Assembly (NCBI RefSeq): GCF_039555535.1
Contig: NZ_CP154630.1
Location: 2,431,001 to 2,495,000, forward strand
Origin: Stenotrophomonas maltophilia
GTDB lineage: Bacteria > Pseudomonadota > Gammaproteobacteria > Xanthomonadales > Xanthomonadaceae
Direction of reading: 5' to 3'
DNA: 64,000 nt
The position numbers and the translations under genes are program-made. Numbering within the stretch: position 1 is the first letter of the stretch; each line of letters starts with the position of its first letter. Positions 1 through 9,200 of the stretch are shown here, one piece after another. The notes under the pieces are model-generated. The model searched no databases. It saw only the letters and a program-made list of their open reading frames with translations, and was not told the DNA's origin.

Positions 1-134
1 GTGAAGATGACTAGACCCTCAAAGAGCGACTTTGCCGACTCCAGAAATTCGTAGAGGCCCGGGCGCGGGATCTGGCTTACAGCGTTGGAAATCAGCGTTC
101 CTTCTAAGTCCAAGGCGAGGATGGACGGGCGCAT
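1..134 (-). CDS. HAD-like hydrolase, N-terminal part only
   Basis: Forty-four codons are visible before the left edge. The protein begins MRPSILALDLEGTLIS. The hydrophobic strand followed by D-L-E-G-T is the first motif of the HAD phosphatase superfamily (normally DxDGT), with Glu in place of the second Asp, as in some enolase-phosphatases. The Asp nucleophile is present. The substrate cannot be told from this fragment. It is transcribed leftwards out of the window, just beyond a strong hairpin that separates it from the next gene. Confidence 0.5.
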   Translation of the reverse strand, partial: MRPSILALDLEGTLISNAVSQIPRPGLYEFLESAKSLFEGLVIF

Positions 135-174
135 TGTGTAATGGTCCTCTTTGGCGGGGGTGAACGTCGGTACC

Positions 175-221
175 GCTACCAAGCCCCGCCGGAGGGTGAT
201 CCGCCGGCGGGGCTTGGTAGC
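175..221 (-). terminator. Strong hairpin after the hypothetical gene
   Basis: Two perfectly complementary 18-base arms (175-192 and 204-221) enclose an 11-base loop, directly after the stop codon at 223-225. There is no T run on either side, so it is terminator-like rather than a canonical intrinsic terminator. Confidence 0.5.
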
Positions 222-222
222 A

Positions 223-855
223 TCAGACATCTTCGAACTCGCTCGCTTGCTTGAGTTGGTTCTCAAGGAAATCAATGCGCTTCTGAAGATCGGCACTTAG
301 ATAGGCTTTGTCCGTAAAGTCCATTGCTGTCTCAGGGATCATCTCCAGCTCGACGCGTGTGGATGTAGCTTGACGAATCGCCAAGGTGGTCCAGGCCTTA
401 TCGCCCTTGACGAATCCGACAGTGAATCGAGCCGTAACATGGTGTTCGGGCTTGAGGCCTTCGATGGAACGGAAATCGCTGCGCACCTTCGACGTGGCTA
501 CAGGCTGTACATCGCCATTGATGTACAGCGCCGCATTCCAGCTCGCTTCGCTCAATGGCAGTGTTGAGCGGTTGATGATGCGGGCGGTGATGACTGGCTT
601 GGGCCCAAAGAAGCTGTTTTCCATCCGGAACTCTGGATCAACCGCACTGACCCTCTTTAGCTCGGCGATAGTAGGAAGTTGATCGTTGGCCTCCTGTCGT
701 AGCGCTTCTATCTCCTTGGGATTGCTATCCCTGATGTGCTTAACCTGCCCTCTCACCACCTGCCTTACGGAAGCGTTTGGGTAGGTCTGGTTCAGTTTTT
801 CAAGAAGGTCGGCAGGGATTCGTGAGAAAAACAGCCGAATCGTCTCTAACACCAT
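223..855 (-). CDS. Hypothetical protein, 210 aa
   Basis: I do not recognise the family. An in-frame TGA lies one codon before the ATG at 855, so the start is at 855 or the adjacent GTG. The N-terminal third is helical and charged, the middle (about residues 70-170) looks beta-rich, and the last 25 residues form a probable coiled coil (LSADLQKRIDFLENQLK). No signal peptide or obvious catalytic motif is seen. It stands alone between a 170-base gap upstream, which holds only a 7-bp inverted repeat (978-996), and the hairpin downstream. Confidence 0.55.
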   Translation of the reverse strand: MVLETIRLFFSRIPADLLEKLNQTYPNASVRQVVRGQVKHIRDSNPKEIEALRQEANDQLPTIAELKRVSAVDPEFRMENSFFGPKPVITARIINRSTLPLSEASWNAALYINGDVQPVATSKVRSDFRSIEGLKPEHHVTARFTVGFVKGDKAWTTLAIRQATSTRVELEMIPETAMDFTDKAYLSADLQKRIDFLENQLKQASEFEDV

Positions 856-1027
856 GATTCAACGAGGAAACACCCCTCGACGTCAGGCAGTTCGTGGATT
901 ACAGACCTAGGCTTGATTGAACCAGAAGCCGCGTGACACAGGCATTCCTGGAGTACTGCTCAGGCACGCGTGCCCTTCTTGAATATTGGATTCAAGAGTT
1001 TCCACGCTCCTGACCCAACGGAAACCT

Positions 1028-1969
1028 TCAAGAAGGCTCTGACCGTCGCCTGATCCATTGCAGTAGTTCCTCGTGCGGGATCGTACGTCCAGCGTCGACG
1101 TCGGCCATACCCTCGCGGGTCCGCCGTTCCTTCTCTTCCTCGGTCAATCCCGGAAGGAGTGCTAGTAGCTTATCTTCAGGGCTCATAGGCCGATGAGCTG
1201 TGCTCAAGTTGGCTTGATTCTCGTGAAAAAATATGGGCAGGATCTGGGGATCATCCAAGCCCGCCGGCAAAGGCAGCGATACGTCGTGGACCGCCAAGTC
1301 GATGATGACGTCCAAATCTGAGCATAAGGGCTGTATGGCGGTGGTCACCAGACGAGCCGCCCGCTCGGCGAAAGCCAGGTCCACCACCAGCCAGATCAAC
1401 AGACCGGGAGGCTGTTCGACGCCCCCTGACGAGTGAGTTTCCAGGAGATAGGCCGACGAGACGAAGTCGGCGTGCTCAAGGCTGCCGCTGATGGCCGGAG
1501 CGAGCCAAGCCGGCGCGGCCTGGGCAGGTCTCACCGCGAACTCCGCCGGCGCCAGACGTTCCACCCTGGCCAGAAAGCCCGTATCCAACAATGTCGCAAC
1601 CTCTTCCGGGTACAGGACAACGCCGCCGTAGTTGGGATTGAGCATCAACGTCGCGCCGCGAGTACCGGTTAGCAGCTCACGGCCTGAAACTCCCAGAATT
1701 CTGACAGCAGACGAGCTGGCCGCCTGCGCCTTGTCGAGCGAGGTAAAGAAAGGGATCGCATCGAAACCGTCAGGATGGCGGAACTGGACCAGCCGCAGTG
1801 TCTGCGCGTCGTCCGAGATGGGCGCATGCACGTACACGATCGCATCCATCAGTCGCTTGAAGAATGCGCGTTCCTCGGCCGCACTGTCGCGGGCCCGTTC
1901 AAAGGAAGCCTCCAGCGCTGTCTCCGCAGACGTAGTCCCTCTTCCACGCGGCCTGCTCGGTTGCTTCAT
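1028..1969 (-). CDS. SseB N-terminal domain protein with antitoxin-like C-terminal tail
   Basis: Residues about 25-140 resemble the SseB N-terminal domain (AEERAFFKRLMDAIVYVHAP, then FTSLDKAQA and a GRELL-like helix), a family linked to serine sensitivity and found near type III or mobile-element genes. The last 45 residues (LTEEEKERRTREGMADVDAG, then a HEELLQWI helix) resemble the C-terminal tail of ParD/RHH-type antitoxins, so the protein may be a fusion. The start at 1969 was chosen because its ATG lies two bases after the stop of the upstream gene, which suggests translational coupling. An upstream in-frame GTG at 2011 would overlap that gene. Function is unknown. Confidence 0.6.
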   Translation of the reverse strand: MKQPSRPRGRGTTSAETALEASFERARDSAAEERAFFKRLMDAIVYVHAPISDDAQTLRLVQFRHPDGFDAIPFFTSLDKAQAASSSAVRILGVSGRELLTGTRGATLMLNPNYGGVVLYPEEVATLLDTGFLARVERLAPAEFAVRPAQAAPAWLAPAISGSLEHADFVSSAYLLETHSSGGVEQPPGLLIWLVVDLAFAERAARLVTTAIQPLCSDLDVIIDLAVHDVSLPLPAGLDDPQILPIFFHENQANLSTAHRPMSPEDKLLALLPGLTEEEKERRTREGMADVDAGRTIPHEELLQWIRRRSEPS

Positions 1970-1971
1970 GG

Positions 1972-2244
1972 TCAGATGCGATGAGGGCCGAGCGGGTACC
2001 CGGAGAACCAATCCGCCTCGATCTCGCTGCTCAGGTAGGGTCGTACGAAGGCCGACTGGGTCAGCGCTCGCAGCCGCTCTTCGTGCTCAGCAATCGCCTC
2101 GATGTCGCTGACGGTTGGATAGTGCCGCAGCAGTCGATATGCCTCTTGCCGCACCTCTTTAGGCACGGCTTGGCTGGCCGCTAGCTGCCTGAGGAACGCG
2201 CCCGCCTGCAGCACATTGCGGGTGCGCTCAGATGGCATCGTCAT
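1972..2244 (-). CDS. BPSL0761-family protein
   Basis: The protein begins MTMPSERTRNVLQAGAFL and contains VRQEAYRLLRHYPTVSDI, matching the short BPSL0761 family of proteobacterial accessory regions. The family function is unknown. About 90 residues, helical, no membrane segment. An in-frame GTG at 2265 lies inside a palindrome; the ATG at 2244 fits the family N terminus better. It is followed two bases later by the SseB-like gene, and the pair is likely one transcript. Confidence 0.65.
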   Translation of the reverse strand: MTMPSERTRNVLQAGAFLRQLAASQAVPKEVRQEAYRLLRHYPTVSDIEAIAEHEERLRALTQSAFVRPYLSSEIEADWFSGYPLGPHRI

Positions 2245-2264
2245 GACATCAAGAATGACTAGCA

Positions 2265-2279
2265 CTAAGGAATGCTTAG
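2265..2279. promoter_or_regulatory. Inverted repeat CTAAG-N5-CTTAG upstream of the BPSL0761/SseB pair
   Basis: CTAAG GAATG CTTAG lies immediately before the likely ATG (2244). The same arms and spacing occur at 22247-22261 in front of the XRE regulator, so both may be bound by that regulator. The match is seen directly; binding is inference. Confidence 0.4.
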
Positions 2280-2425
2280 CTTATCGCGTTTGTGGCCGGC
2301 CAGGGCACGGTGCAACTACAGACCTTGCGATTCCTGTATTAATGTAATATAATCAATAACTTAATTCGCATAAGTGAGCGTTATGTCCATGGAGTGAGGG
2401 CCAATAGGAACGAGCAGGTAGCCTG

Positions 2426-2451
2426 AGCCTTCCCATGATGGGAAGGTCAAC
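2426..2451 (-). promoter_or_regulatory. CueR-type promoter box facing left, without a matching gene
   Basis: On the minus strand this reads TTGACC then the dyad CCTTCCC-N5-GGGAAGG (2428-2446), the pattern of MerR-family copper promoters with a 19-base spacer. The -10 (CAGGCT, 2420-2425) is poor. The nearest gene to the left starts about 170 bases away and is not a copper gene, so the promoter may be a relic of a lost divergent copper gene. Confidence 0.55.
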
Positions 2452-2487
2452 AACGCGGGACGGATTACCACTCAACTTGCCTGTCGT

Positions 2488-2518
2488 TTGACCTTCCCAC
2501 CGTGGGAAGGCTCATCGT
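2488..2518 (+). promoter_or_regulatory. CueR-type promoter of the copZ-like gene
   Basis: TTGACC (2488-2493) is followed by the dyad CCTTCCC-ACCGT-GGGAAGG (2492-2510) and, after exactly 19 bases, a weak -10 CATCGT (2513-2518). The overlong 19-base spacer with a dyad is typical of MerR/CueR-activated copper genes. No cueR gene is in the window, so the activator must be encoded elsewhere. Confidence 0.75.
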
Positions 2519-2559
2519 CACGCCGTCGGCAAACCGCCGATGCTTTTGGAGGGTTGTCC

Positions 2560-2823
2560 ATGAATCTCGTTGTTGAAGGTATGACCTGTGGTCACTGTGT
2601 CCGAACGGTCACCCAAGCCATTCAGGCCCTTGACCCCCACGCCCAGGTGGACGTCGATCTGGGCAGTGGCGTGGTCAAGATCGAGGGCCTGCTTGCCGTA
2701 GAACAGGCGGTTGAGGCTATCCAGCGGCAAGGCTATGTGATCGCTGCGGTGCTCCCTTCTGAGGCTGGTACGCCGGCCGCCCCGGCCGTCGCATCCTCCT
2801 GCTGCGGCGGATGCCACCGCTGA
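2560..2823 (+). CDS. copZ: CopZ-like heavy-metal-associated (HMA) copper chaperone
   Basis: An 87-residue cytosolic protein with one HMA ferredoxin-like domain (residues 1-66) carrying the metal site GMTCGHC at residues 7-13. Known HMA chaperones bind Cu(I) through these two cysteines and hand it to P-type ATPases. The Cys/His tail SSCCGGCHR may add a second site. The ATG at 2560 is preceded by GGAGGG at a good distance; an upstream in-frame start would lie inside the promoter. The CueR-type box just upstream implies copper induction. Confidence 0.85.
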   Translation: MNLVVEGMTCGHCVRTVTQAIQALDPHAQVDVDLGSGVVKIEGLLAVEQAVEAIQRQGYVIAAVLPSEAGTPAAPAVASSCCGGCHR

Positions 2824-2837
2824 GTCCGCGCGAGGGC

Positions 2838-2879
2838 TTGATCCTGATCAATGACAGTCGGCCCCAAGAGGGCTAGACT
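2838..2879 (+). promoter_or_regulatory. FNR/Anr-type box and -10 element before the cus operon
   Basis: TTGATCCTGATCAA (2838-2851) matches the FNR/Anr consensus TTGAT-N4-ATCAA exactly. A -10-like TAGACT lies at 2874-2879, placing the dyad centre near -41.5 of a predicted start at about 2886, the geometry of a class II FNR promoter. Regulation by oxygen limitation is an inference. Confidence 0.55.
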
Positions 2880-2960
2880 GGCCATCATGAGAGCTCGCAC
2901 GTCCCCTGCCCTGATCTGCCCAGCGTCCGCAGGCGCTGCTTCGGGCGTGCGGGAGCTGTC

Positions 2961-3356
2961 ATGGTGAGGCTGCTGAGGCGATGGCGGCGACCCCGTTCTC
3001 GTGCCCGACTGGCATGGCTGGGACTGTGGGCGCTGCTGCTGCAGCAACTCGCGCTGGTGGCTTACGCCTGTCCGCTGGAATCGGTGGAAGCTGGACAAGC
3101 GACCCTGATGGTCGGTTGCGAAGAGATGTCCACGCCGGATCCCGATGCTCCGGCGTTGTGCGACCAGCATTGCCAGCGCGATCACATCGCCACGGCCGAT
3201 GCGAAGGCCCCTCAAGTGCCTTACCAGCCCGCGCTGGCCGCCTTCGCGCTGGTGCAGGCTCTGTTGCCACCGGTACACGCGCAGTTGTATCGGGATGTTC
3301 CGGTGTGCGTGTCCGATCCGCCTCCCCTGCAGCGCTTTTGTAGCCTGCTGATTTAA
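2961..3356 (+). CDS. Small exported Cys-containing hypothetical protein of the cus operon
   Basis: 131 residues. A basic N terminus and a hydrophobic stretch (about 17-34) look like a signal peptide or anchor. The rest contains six cysteines, including the metal-site-like CDQHCQRDH. Small proteins of this kind (DUF2946-like) often stand first in copper or silver efflux operons, where a role in metal sensing or binding is suspected but not established. The ATG at 2961 follows GGGAG at a normal distance. The next gene starts 74 bases on. Confidence 0.6.
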   Translation: MVRLLRRWRRPRSRARLAWLGLWALLLQQLALVAYACPLESVEAGQATLMVGCEEMSTPDPDAPALCDQHCQRDHIATADAKAPQVPYQPALAAFALVQALLPPVHAQLYRDVPVCVSDPPPLQRFCSLLI

Positions 3357-3429
3357 GCCCCCTCCTGGATTGACCCGTGCTCGTGCTGCATGCGTTGCAG
3401 CGCGCTCGTTGTCGTTTCCCGGAGGTCTT

Positions 3430-4734
3430 ATGGAGATGTCTTTCTTCTTGCGTGCAAGGCGCAAGATGGCGTGTGGGTTCGTGTTTGCCCTGGCGCTCAG
3501 TGGTCCTGTGCTGGCGGCATCGCCCGCTATCCCGATCAGCTACACAGAAGCCCTACAACGGGCGCTTGCTAACGCCCCAACCCTGCAGGTGCGCCGATCG
3601 CAGATCGATGCCAGTACCGAAGAAGCCGCGCGTGCTGGCGCGCTTCCCGACCCACGTTTGATCGTGGGGCTGGCGAACTGGCCCGTCAGCGGACCCGATG
3701 CCTTCAGCTTGCGGGCCGATGAGATGACCACCCAGCAAATCGGTCTGATGCAGGAGTTTCCTGCGCGTGCGAAACGACGTGCCGAGCACGCCTTGGCGCA
3801 AGCGACGCTGGCGCAAGCGCGCTCACTGTCGATGGCCGAACAGCAGATGGTGGCCCAAGCGGCCGCGCTGGCCTGGATCGAGCTGTGGAGTACGCAGCAA
3901 GCCGTAGATGCGTTGGAAGGTCTGCGCGAGCCGGCCCGTATAGCCGAGCGTGCGGCGCGTGCTCGCTTGGCAGGCGGCACGGCCGGGGCCAGTGATGTGC
4001 TTGCCGCCCAGGCCGCCCTACTGCAGTTGGACAATCGCCTGGAGCAGGTACATGCGGAGCACGCCGCCGCGCAGGCCGGCCTGGCGCGGTGGTTGGGTAT
4101 TGCACCAGAGGCGATCTTGGCCAGTGGTGCGGCACCGGATTTTTCGCAGTTGCCATTGGAGCCCACCCAACTGCTGGCCAAACTGGACCAACACACGCCA
4201 CTACTGGGCTGGGAGGCACGCGAGAGCTTAGCCCAGGCCCAGGTGGATGCGGCCGTGGCCGAAACCCGCCCGGATTGGAGTGTGGAGCTCACCTACGGAC
4301 GTCGCGAGCGCGCACCCGACGGCATGGCGCGCAGCGACATGCTCATGGTGGAAGTGGGTGTGGGCCTGCCGCTGTTCCAGAAGAACCGCCAAGCACGAGG
4401 CATCGCGGCACGGCGGGCCGAGCTGGAGGCGGTGTCCGCAGAGCGCGATGAGGCCCGGCGCATCCAAGCCGAGTCGGTGCAACGCGCGATAGCGCGATGG
4501 CGCGGGTTAACCGGCCAGTTGGAGCGCCAGAACACGCAGAGCCTGCCTTTGGCGCGCGATCGTGCACGCACGGCGTTGGCCGCCTACGGCGCCGGTGCCG
4601 ACCTGCAGCCGTGGCTGGAAGCGCGGCGCGATGAGATCGAATTGCACCTGGAGAACGCCCGTCTGCTGGGCGAACAGGGCCGTGCCTGGGCGGCACTGGC
4701 CTATCTGCTACCCCATGAGGAGAACACGCCATGA
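3430..4734 (+). CDS. cusC: Outer-membrane factor of Cu/Ag efflux (TolC/CusC family)
   Basis: 434 residues with a signal peptide (residues about 1-30) and two long-helix repeats typical of outer-membrane efflux proteins, starting ISYTEALQRALANAPTLQVR and ending with long amphipathic helices. In the family three subunits form the channel that takes substrate from the RND pump across the outer membrane. The start at 3430 has GGAGG nine bases upstream. The stop overlaps the cusB start as ATGA, so the genes are translationally coupled. The CzcC alternative is less likely given the CusA motifs downstream. Confidence 0.88.
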   Translation: MEMSFFLRARRKMACGFVFALALSGPVLAASPAIPISYTEALQRALANAPTLQVRRSQIDASTEEAARAGALPDPRLIVGLANWPVSGPDAFSLRADEMTTQQIGLMQEFPARAKRRAEHALAQATLAQARSLSMAEQQMVAQAAALAWIELWSTQQAVDALEGLREPARIAERAARARLAGGTAGASDVLAAQAALLQLDNRLEQVHAEHAAAQAGLARWLGIAPEAILASGAAPDFSQLPLEPTQLLAKLDQHTPLLGWEARESLAQAQVDAAVAETRPDWSVELTYGRRERAPDGMARSDMLMVEVGVGLPLFQKNRQARGIAARRAELEAVSAERDEARRIQAESVQRAIARWRGLTGQLERQNTQSLPLARDRARTALAAYGAGADLQPWLEARRDEIELHLENARLLGEQGRAWAALAYLLPHEENTP

Positions 4735-6245
4735 GCCCGACCAAGACGCGTCTCACACAGCTCGCCGTGGCCCTCGGGTTGCTGGCGCTCGGCTTTGCCG
4801 GCGGCTACGCCTGGATGACTCGAACCTCTGATACCACCCCGCCCCCCGGCACGAGCGTCGCAGATCAAGCACGCAAGGTGCTGTACTGGTACGACCCCAT
4901 GGCGCCGGAGCAGCGATTCGACAAGCCGGGCAAATCTCCGTTCATGGATATGGAGTTGCTGCCCAAATACGCAGATGAGGCCATAGGGGGCGGAACGCAG
5001 ATCGATCCGCGCCTGCAGCAGAACGTGGGCATACGCACTCAGGAAGTGACGGTAGAGTTACTAGGGACTGCCGTACGCGTGCCGGGCACACTGACGTGGG
5101 ATCTGACCCAGGAAAGCGTGATCAGTGCGCGCATGGAAGGCTTGATCACCCACGTGCAGGTAAAGGCGCCGTTTACCGAGGTTCGTCGTGGTCAAACGCT
5201 GGCCACCGTGCAGGCCCCGGCATGGAACGCGGCCATCGCCGAAGCACATGCCCTGAGCCAAGCTCAGTCCGCGGGCGCGCGTGAGCTGCAGGGTGCGGCG
5301 CAACAACGGTTGCGTTCGTTGGGTGTTCCTTCTGGCGCCTCGGCCAGAAGTGGCGTCGTGCTTAGCGCAGACCACAGTGGTGTCGTGACCGAGATCCTGG
5401 CACGCGAGGGACAGACGGTGATGCCCGGTACGCCACTGTTCAAGATCAATGGGCTGGACACGTTGTGGCTGGAGGCCTCGGTACCCCAGGCAGCGCTGGG
5501 CACCTTGCGGCCGGGGACCTCAGTGCAGGCCACGGTCAGTGCCTGGCCGGCAGAGCGCTTTGCCGGACAGATCCAGGCGTTGCTTCCCCAGGTCGACATG
5601 GCTAGTCGCACGCAGCGGGCGCGAATTGTGCTGCGCAACCCGCAGCGTCGGCTGGTGCCGGGCATGTTCGCCGAGGTTCTGGTGCAGCCCGACGCCGAGC
5701 AGGCCCTGCCAGTCGTTCCCACGGAGGCGCTGATCGCCACCGGGCGGGACAGCCGGGTCATCGTGCAGGATCCGGACGGGAGCTTCCGGCCAGTGCGGGT
5801 GAGTGTGGGACGTAGCGTGCAAGGGCGCACGCAGATCGTGGCAGGCTTGGCCGGTGGTGAACGCGTGGTCGTCTCGGGTCAGTTCTTGCTCGACTCCGAA
5901 GCCAGTCTCTCCGGTGCGTTGGAGCGCCTGGGTGCTGCACAACCGACACGCCCTGCCAGCGCATCAGGTGTGCACGAGCGCCATGACGCCGGGCACGAAC
6001 CACGCACTGTCGTGCCGTCACCGTCCAGACAGCCGGCGCCTGTCGCGCCAGACACCTCCACCTCTACGCCGCCGCGCTGCCCGGTGCAGTACTGGTATGA
6101 CCCGATGGTGCCGGAGAAGCATTTCGACAAGCCGGGCAAGTCACCGTTCATGGATATGCAGTTGGTACCCAAGTTCGGCCCCGCCGCAGCCGCTGATTGC
6201 CAGGCAAGCGAGGTCATGTCCGAAGCGATGGAGGGCACACCATGA
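4731..6245 (+). CDS. cusB: RND periplasmic adaptor CusB-like, with two heavy-metal-binding domains
   Basis: 504 residues. An N-terminal membrane anchor (about 9-29) is followed by a YHS-like heavy-metal-binding domain (51-80: YWYDPMAPE, DKPGKSPFMDMEL), the barrel-sandwich, lipoyl and beta-barrel domains of membrane-fusion proteins (about 100-400), a Pro/Ser/His-rich linker, and a second nearly identical metal domain near the C terminus (about 453-482: YWYDPMVPE, DKPGKSPFMDMQL). The usual CusB has only the N-terminal copy. Methionines and acidic residues in these domains fit Cu(I)/Ag(I). The gene is coupled to cusC and almost touches cusA. Confidence 0.88.
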   Translation: MSPTKTRLTQLAVALGLLALGFAGGYAWMTRTSDTTPPPGTSVADQARKVLYWYDPMAPEQRFDKPGKSPFMDMELLPKYADEAIGGGTQIDPRLQQNVGIRTQEVTVELLGTAVRVPGTLTWDLTQESVISARMEGLITHVQVKAPFTEVRRGQTLATVQAPAWNAAIAEAHALSQAQSAGARELQGAAQQRLRSLGVPSGASARSGVVLSADHSGVVTEILAREGQTVMPGTPLFKINGLDTLWLEASVPQAALGTLRPGTSVQATVSAWPAERFAGQIQALLPQVDMASRTQRARIVLRNPQRRLVPGMFAEVLVQPDAEQALPVVPTEALIATGRDSRVIVQDPDGSFRPVRVSVGRSVQGRTQIVAGLAGGERVVVSGQFLLDSEASLSGALERLGAAQPTRPASASGVHERHDAGHEPRTVVPSPSRQPAPVAPDTSTSTPPRCPVQYWYDPMVPEKHFDKPGKSPFMDMQLVPKFGPAAAADCQASEVMSEAMEGTP

Positions 6246-9200
6246 TCGCGCGCCTGATCCATGCTTGCATCGCCAATCGCGTGCTGGTGCTGGTTGCCGC
6301 CGCGCTGCTGGCGGTGGTCGGTATCTGGTCGGTAAAGAACACGCCGCTGGATGCGCTGCCGGACCTGTCCGATACCCAGGTCATCATCCGCACGCAATGG
6401 GCGGGGCAAACCCCGCGCATCATCGAAGACCAGGTCACCTACCCGTTGGCCACCACGATGTTGTCCGTGCCGGGCGTGAAGGCGGTACGCGGCTTCTCCT
6501 TCTTCGGTGATTCATTCGTCTACATCCTGTTTGACGATGCCACTGATCTTTACTGGGCGCGCTCTCGAGTGCTCGAGTACTTGAGCCAGGTACGCGATCG
6601 ACTTCCGCCGAATGTGAATCCGGCGCTGGGTCCTGATGCGACAGGACTGGGCTGGATCTACCAGTACGCCTTGGTGGATCGAACAGGTCAACGTGATGTG
6701 GGGCAGCTGCGTGCGTTGCAGGACTGGTTTCTTCGTTATGAGCTAAAAACCGTGCCGGACGTGGCTGAAGTAGCCAGTGTGGGCGGTGCGGTGCGCGCCT
6801 GGCAGATCCAGCCCGATCCGCAGGCGTTGGCGGCCCGTGGACTGACGGTGGCCGAGCTCATCGAGGCGGTGGATGCGGCCAACGGCGCTACCGGGGGCTC
6901 GGTGATCGAACAAGGCGAAGCCGAACTGATGGTGCGCAGCGAAGGCTACCTGCGCACACAGGAGGCGTTCGAACAGGTGCCGGTAACCGGCAACGACGGC
7001 ATCCCCGTCCTGCTCGGCGAGGTGGCCACGATCAGTCGCGGGCCGGTCTTCCGTCGTGGTATCGCAGAGTTGGATGGTCAAGGTGAGGTGGCCGGCGGCG
7101 TGATCGTCCTGCGGACCGGCAAGGATGCCTTGGGGGCCATTCGGAACGTCAAAGCGCGACTGCAGGCGTTGCAATCCAGCTTGCCCGAGGGCGTGGAAGT
7201 GGTGCCGGTGTACGACCGCTCCGAGCTGATCCAGGATGCGGTACGCAACCTCACCCACAAGCTTGGCGAAGAGTTTCTGGTCGTAGCGCTGGTATGCCTG
7301 CTGTTCCTGTGGCACCTACGCTCGGCGTTGGTGGCCGTCATCACCCTGCCTTTGGGTATCCTGGCGGCCTTCATCGTGATGCACGCCCAGGGGATCTCCG
7401 CCAACTTGCTGTCATTAGGCGGCATCGCCATCGCCATTGGTGCGATGGTCGATGCAGCGGTGGTGATGATCGAAAATGCACACAAGCATCTGGAGCACTG
7501 GCGGGAGGCGCACGGCCGGGAACCTCAGGGTGAGGAGCGCTGGCAGCTGATGGCCCGCTCGGCGGCCGAGGTCGGACCGGCCCTGTTCGCCAGCTTGCTG
7601 GTCATCACCCTGTCTTTCGTGCCGGTTTTTGCCCTGCAGGCGCAGGAAGGGCGATTGTTCTCGCCTCTGGCCTACACCAAGACCTACGCGATGGCCGCCG
7701 CAGCAGGGTTGTCGGTGACCTTGATCCCCGTCTTGATGGGCTACCTGATCCGCGGCCGCATCCGCCCGGAACAGCAGAACCCCATCAATCGCATCCTGAT
7801 CGCTGGCTATCGGCCCATCCTGCTGTGGGTCCTCAAACATCCCGGTGTCACCTTGCTGCTCAGCGGCCTGCTGCTAGTGCTCACCTTGATCCCCTTTAGC
7901 CGGTTGGGCAGTGAGTTCATGCCGCCCTTGGAAGAAGGCAGCCTGTTGTACATGCCCACGGCCCTGCCCGGCCTGTCCGCCGACAAGGCCCGTCAGTTGC
8001 TCCAGCTCTCGGGCCGGATGATCAAGACCGTACCGGAGGTTGAGCACGTGTTCGGCAAGGCGGGCCGTGCCGAAAGTGCGACCGATCCGGCACCGATCGA
8101 AATGTTTGAGACCACCGTGACCTTCAAGCCGCGGGATCAATGGCGCCCGGGCATGACCCCCCAGAAGCTACGCCAGGAGTTGGACGCAGCGGTCAAGATT
8201 CCCGGTCTGACCAACCTATGGGTCCCGCCCATTCGCAATCGCATCGATATGTTGGCCACCGGCATCAAGAGCCCGATTGGGATCAAGGTCTCCGGACCCG
8301 ATGTGGAGCAGATCGAGCGCCTGAGCCAGCAGATCGAGCAGGTGGCCAAGACTGTGCCCGGCGTGAGTTCGGCACTGGCCGAACGCGTCACGGGTGGGCG
8401 CTATGTCGATGTACAGGTGCGCCCGGAAATCGCTGCACGTTACGGATTCACTCAAGGCCAACTCCAGCAACTGATTGCCACGGTCGTTGGCGGTGATCCA
8501 ATCGGGGAAACGATCGAGGGGCGCGAACGCTATCCCATCGTCTTGCGCTACCCCCGTGGCCAGCGTGACTCGTTGCAGGCCTTGCAGGATCTGCCGCTGA
8601 TCGCGCCAGGCGGTGTGCAACTGACCTTGAGCCAGGTGGCGGAGCTGTCAATCAGCCCAGGCCCGCCGATGCTCAAGAGCGATAACGGCCGGTTGGTGGG
8701 CTACATCTACGTGGATGTGGCCGATCGCGACTTGGGATCGGTGGTCCAGGACCTGCAAGCCGCGGTGCAGACCCAGGTGAGTTTGCCTGCCGGCTATGGT
8801 CTGGCGTGGTCGGGGCAGTACGAGTATCTGCAACGGGCTTTGGCACGCCTGCAATGGGTGGTGCCCGCGGCGTTGGCGATCATCTTCCTGGTCATCTGGA
8901 TGGTGTTTCGCCGGCTTAGCGATGTATCCATCATCCTGCTCAGCTTGCCCTTGGCGTTGGTGGGCGGTTTCTGGTTGATCTGGGGGCTGGGCCATGCGAT
9001 TTCGGTGGCCAGCATGATCGGATTCATCGCCCTGGGCGGCGTTGCGGCTGAGTTCGGCGTCATCATGCTGCTGTACCTGCGTCATGCCTGGGAGCAGCGC
9101 TTGGCCAGCGGTGCGCCGGAAGATGTGTCTACCCTGCAAGAGGCTATCTACGAAGGCGCCGTGCAACGGGTGCGCCCGAAGGCGATGACGGTAGCCGTCA

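Noticed and set aside
2887..2967. 26-codon leader peptide before the cus operon
   Set aside because: No ribosome site and no metal-binding residues beyond one Cys; kept only as a remark in the FNR finding.
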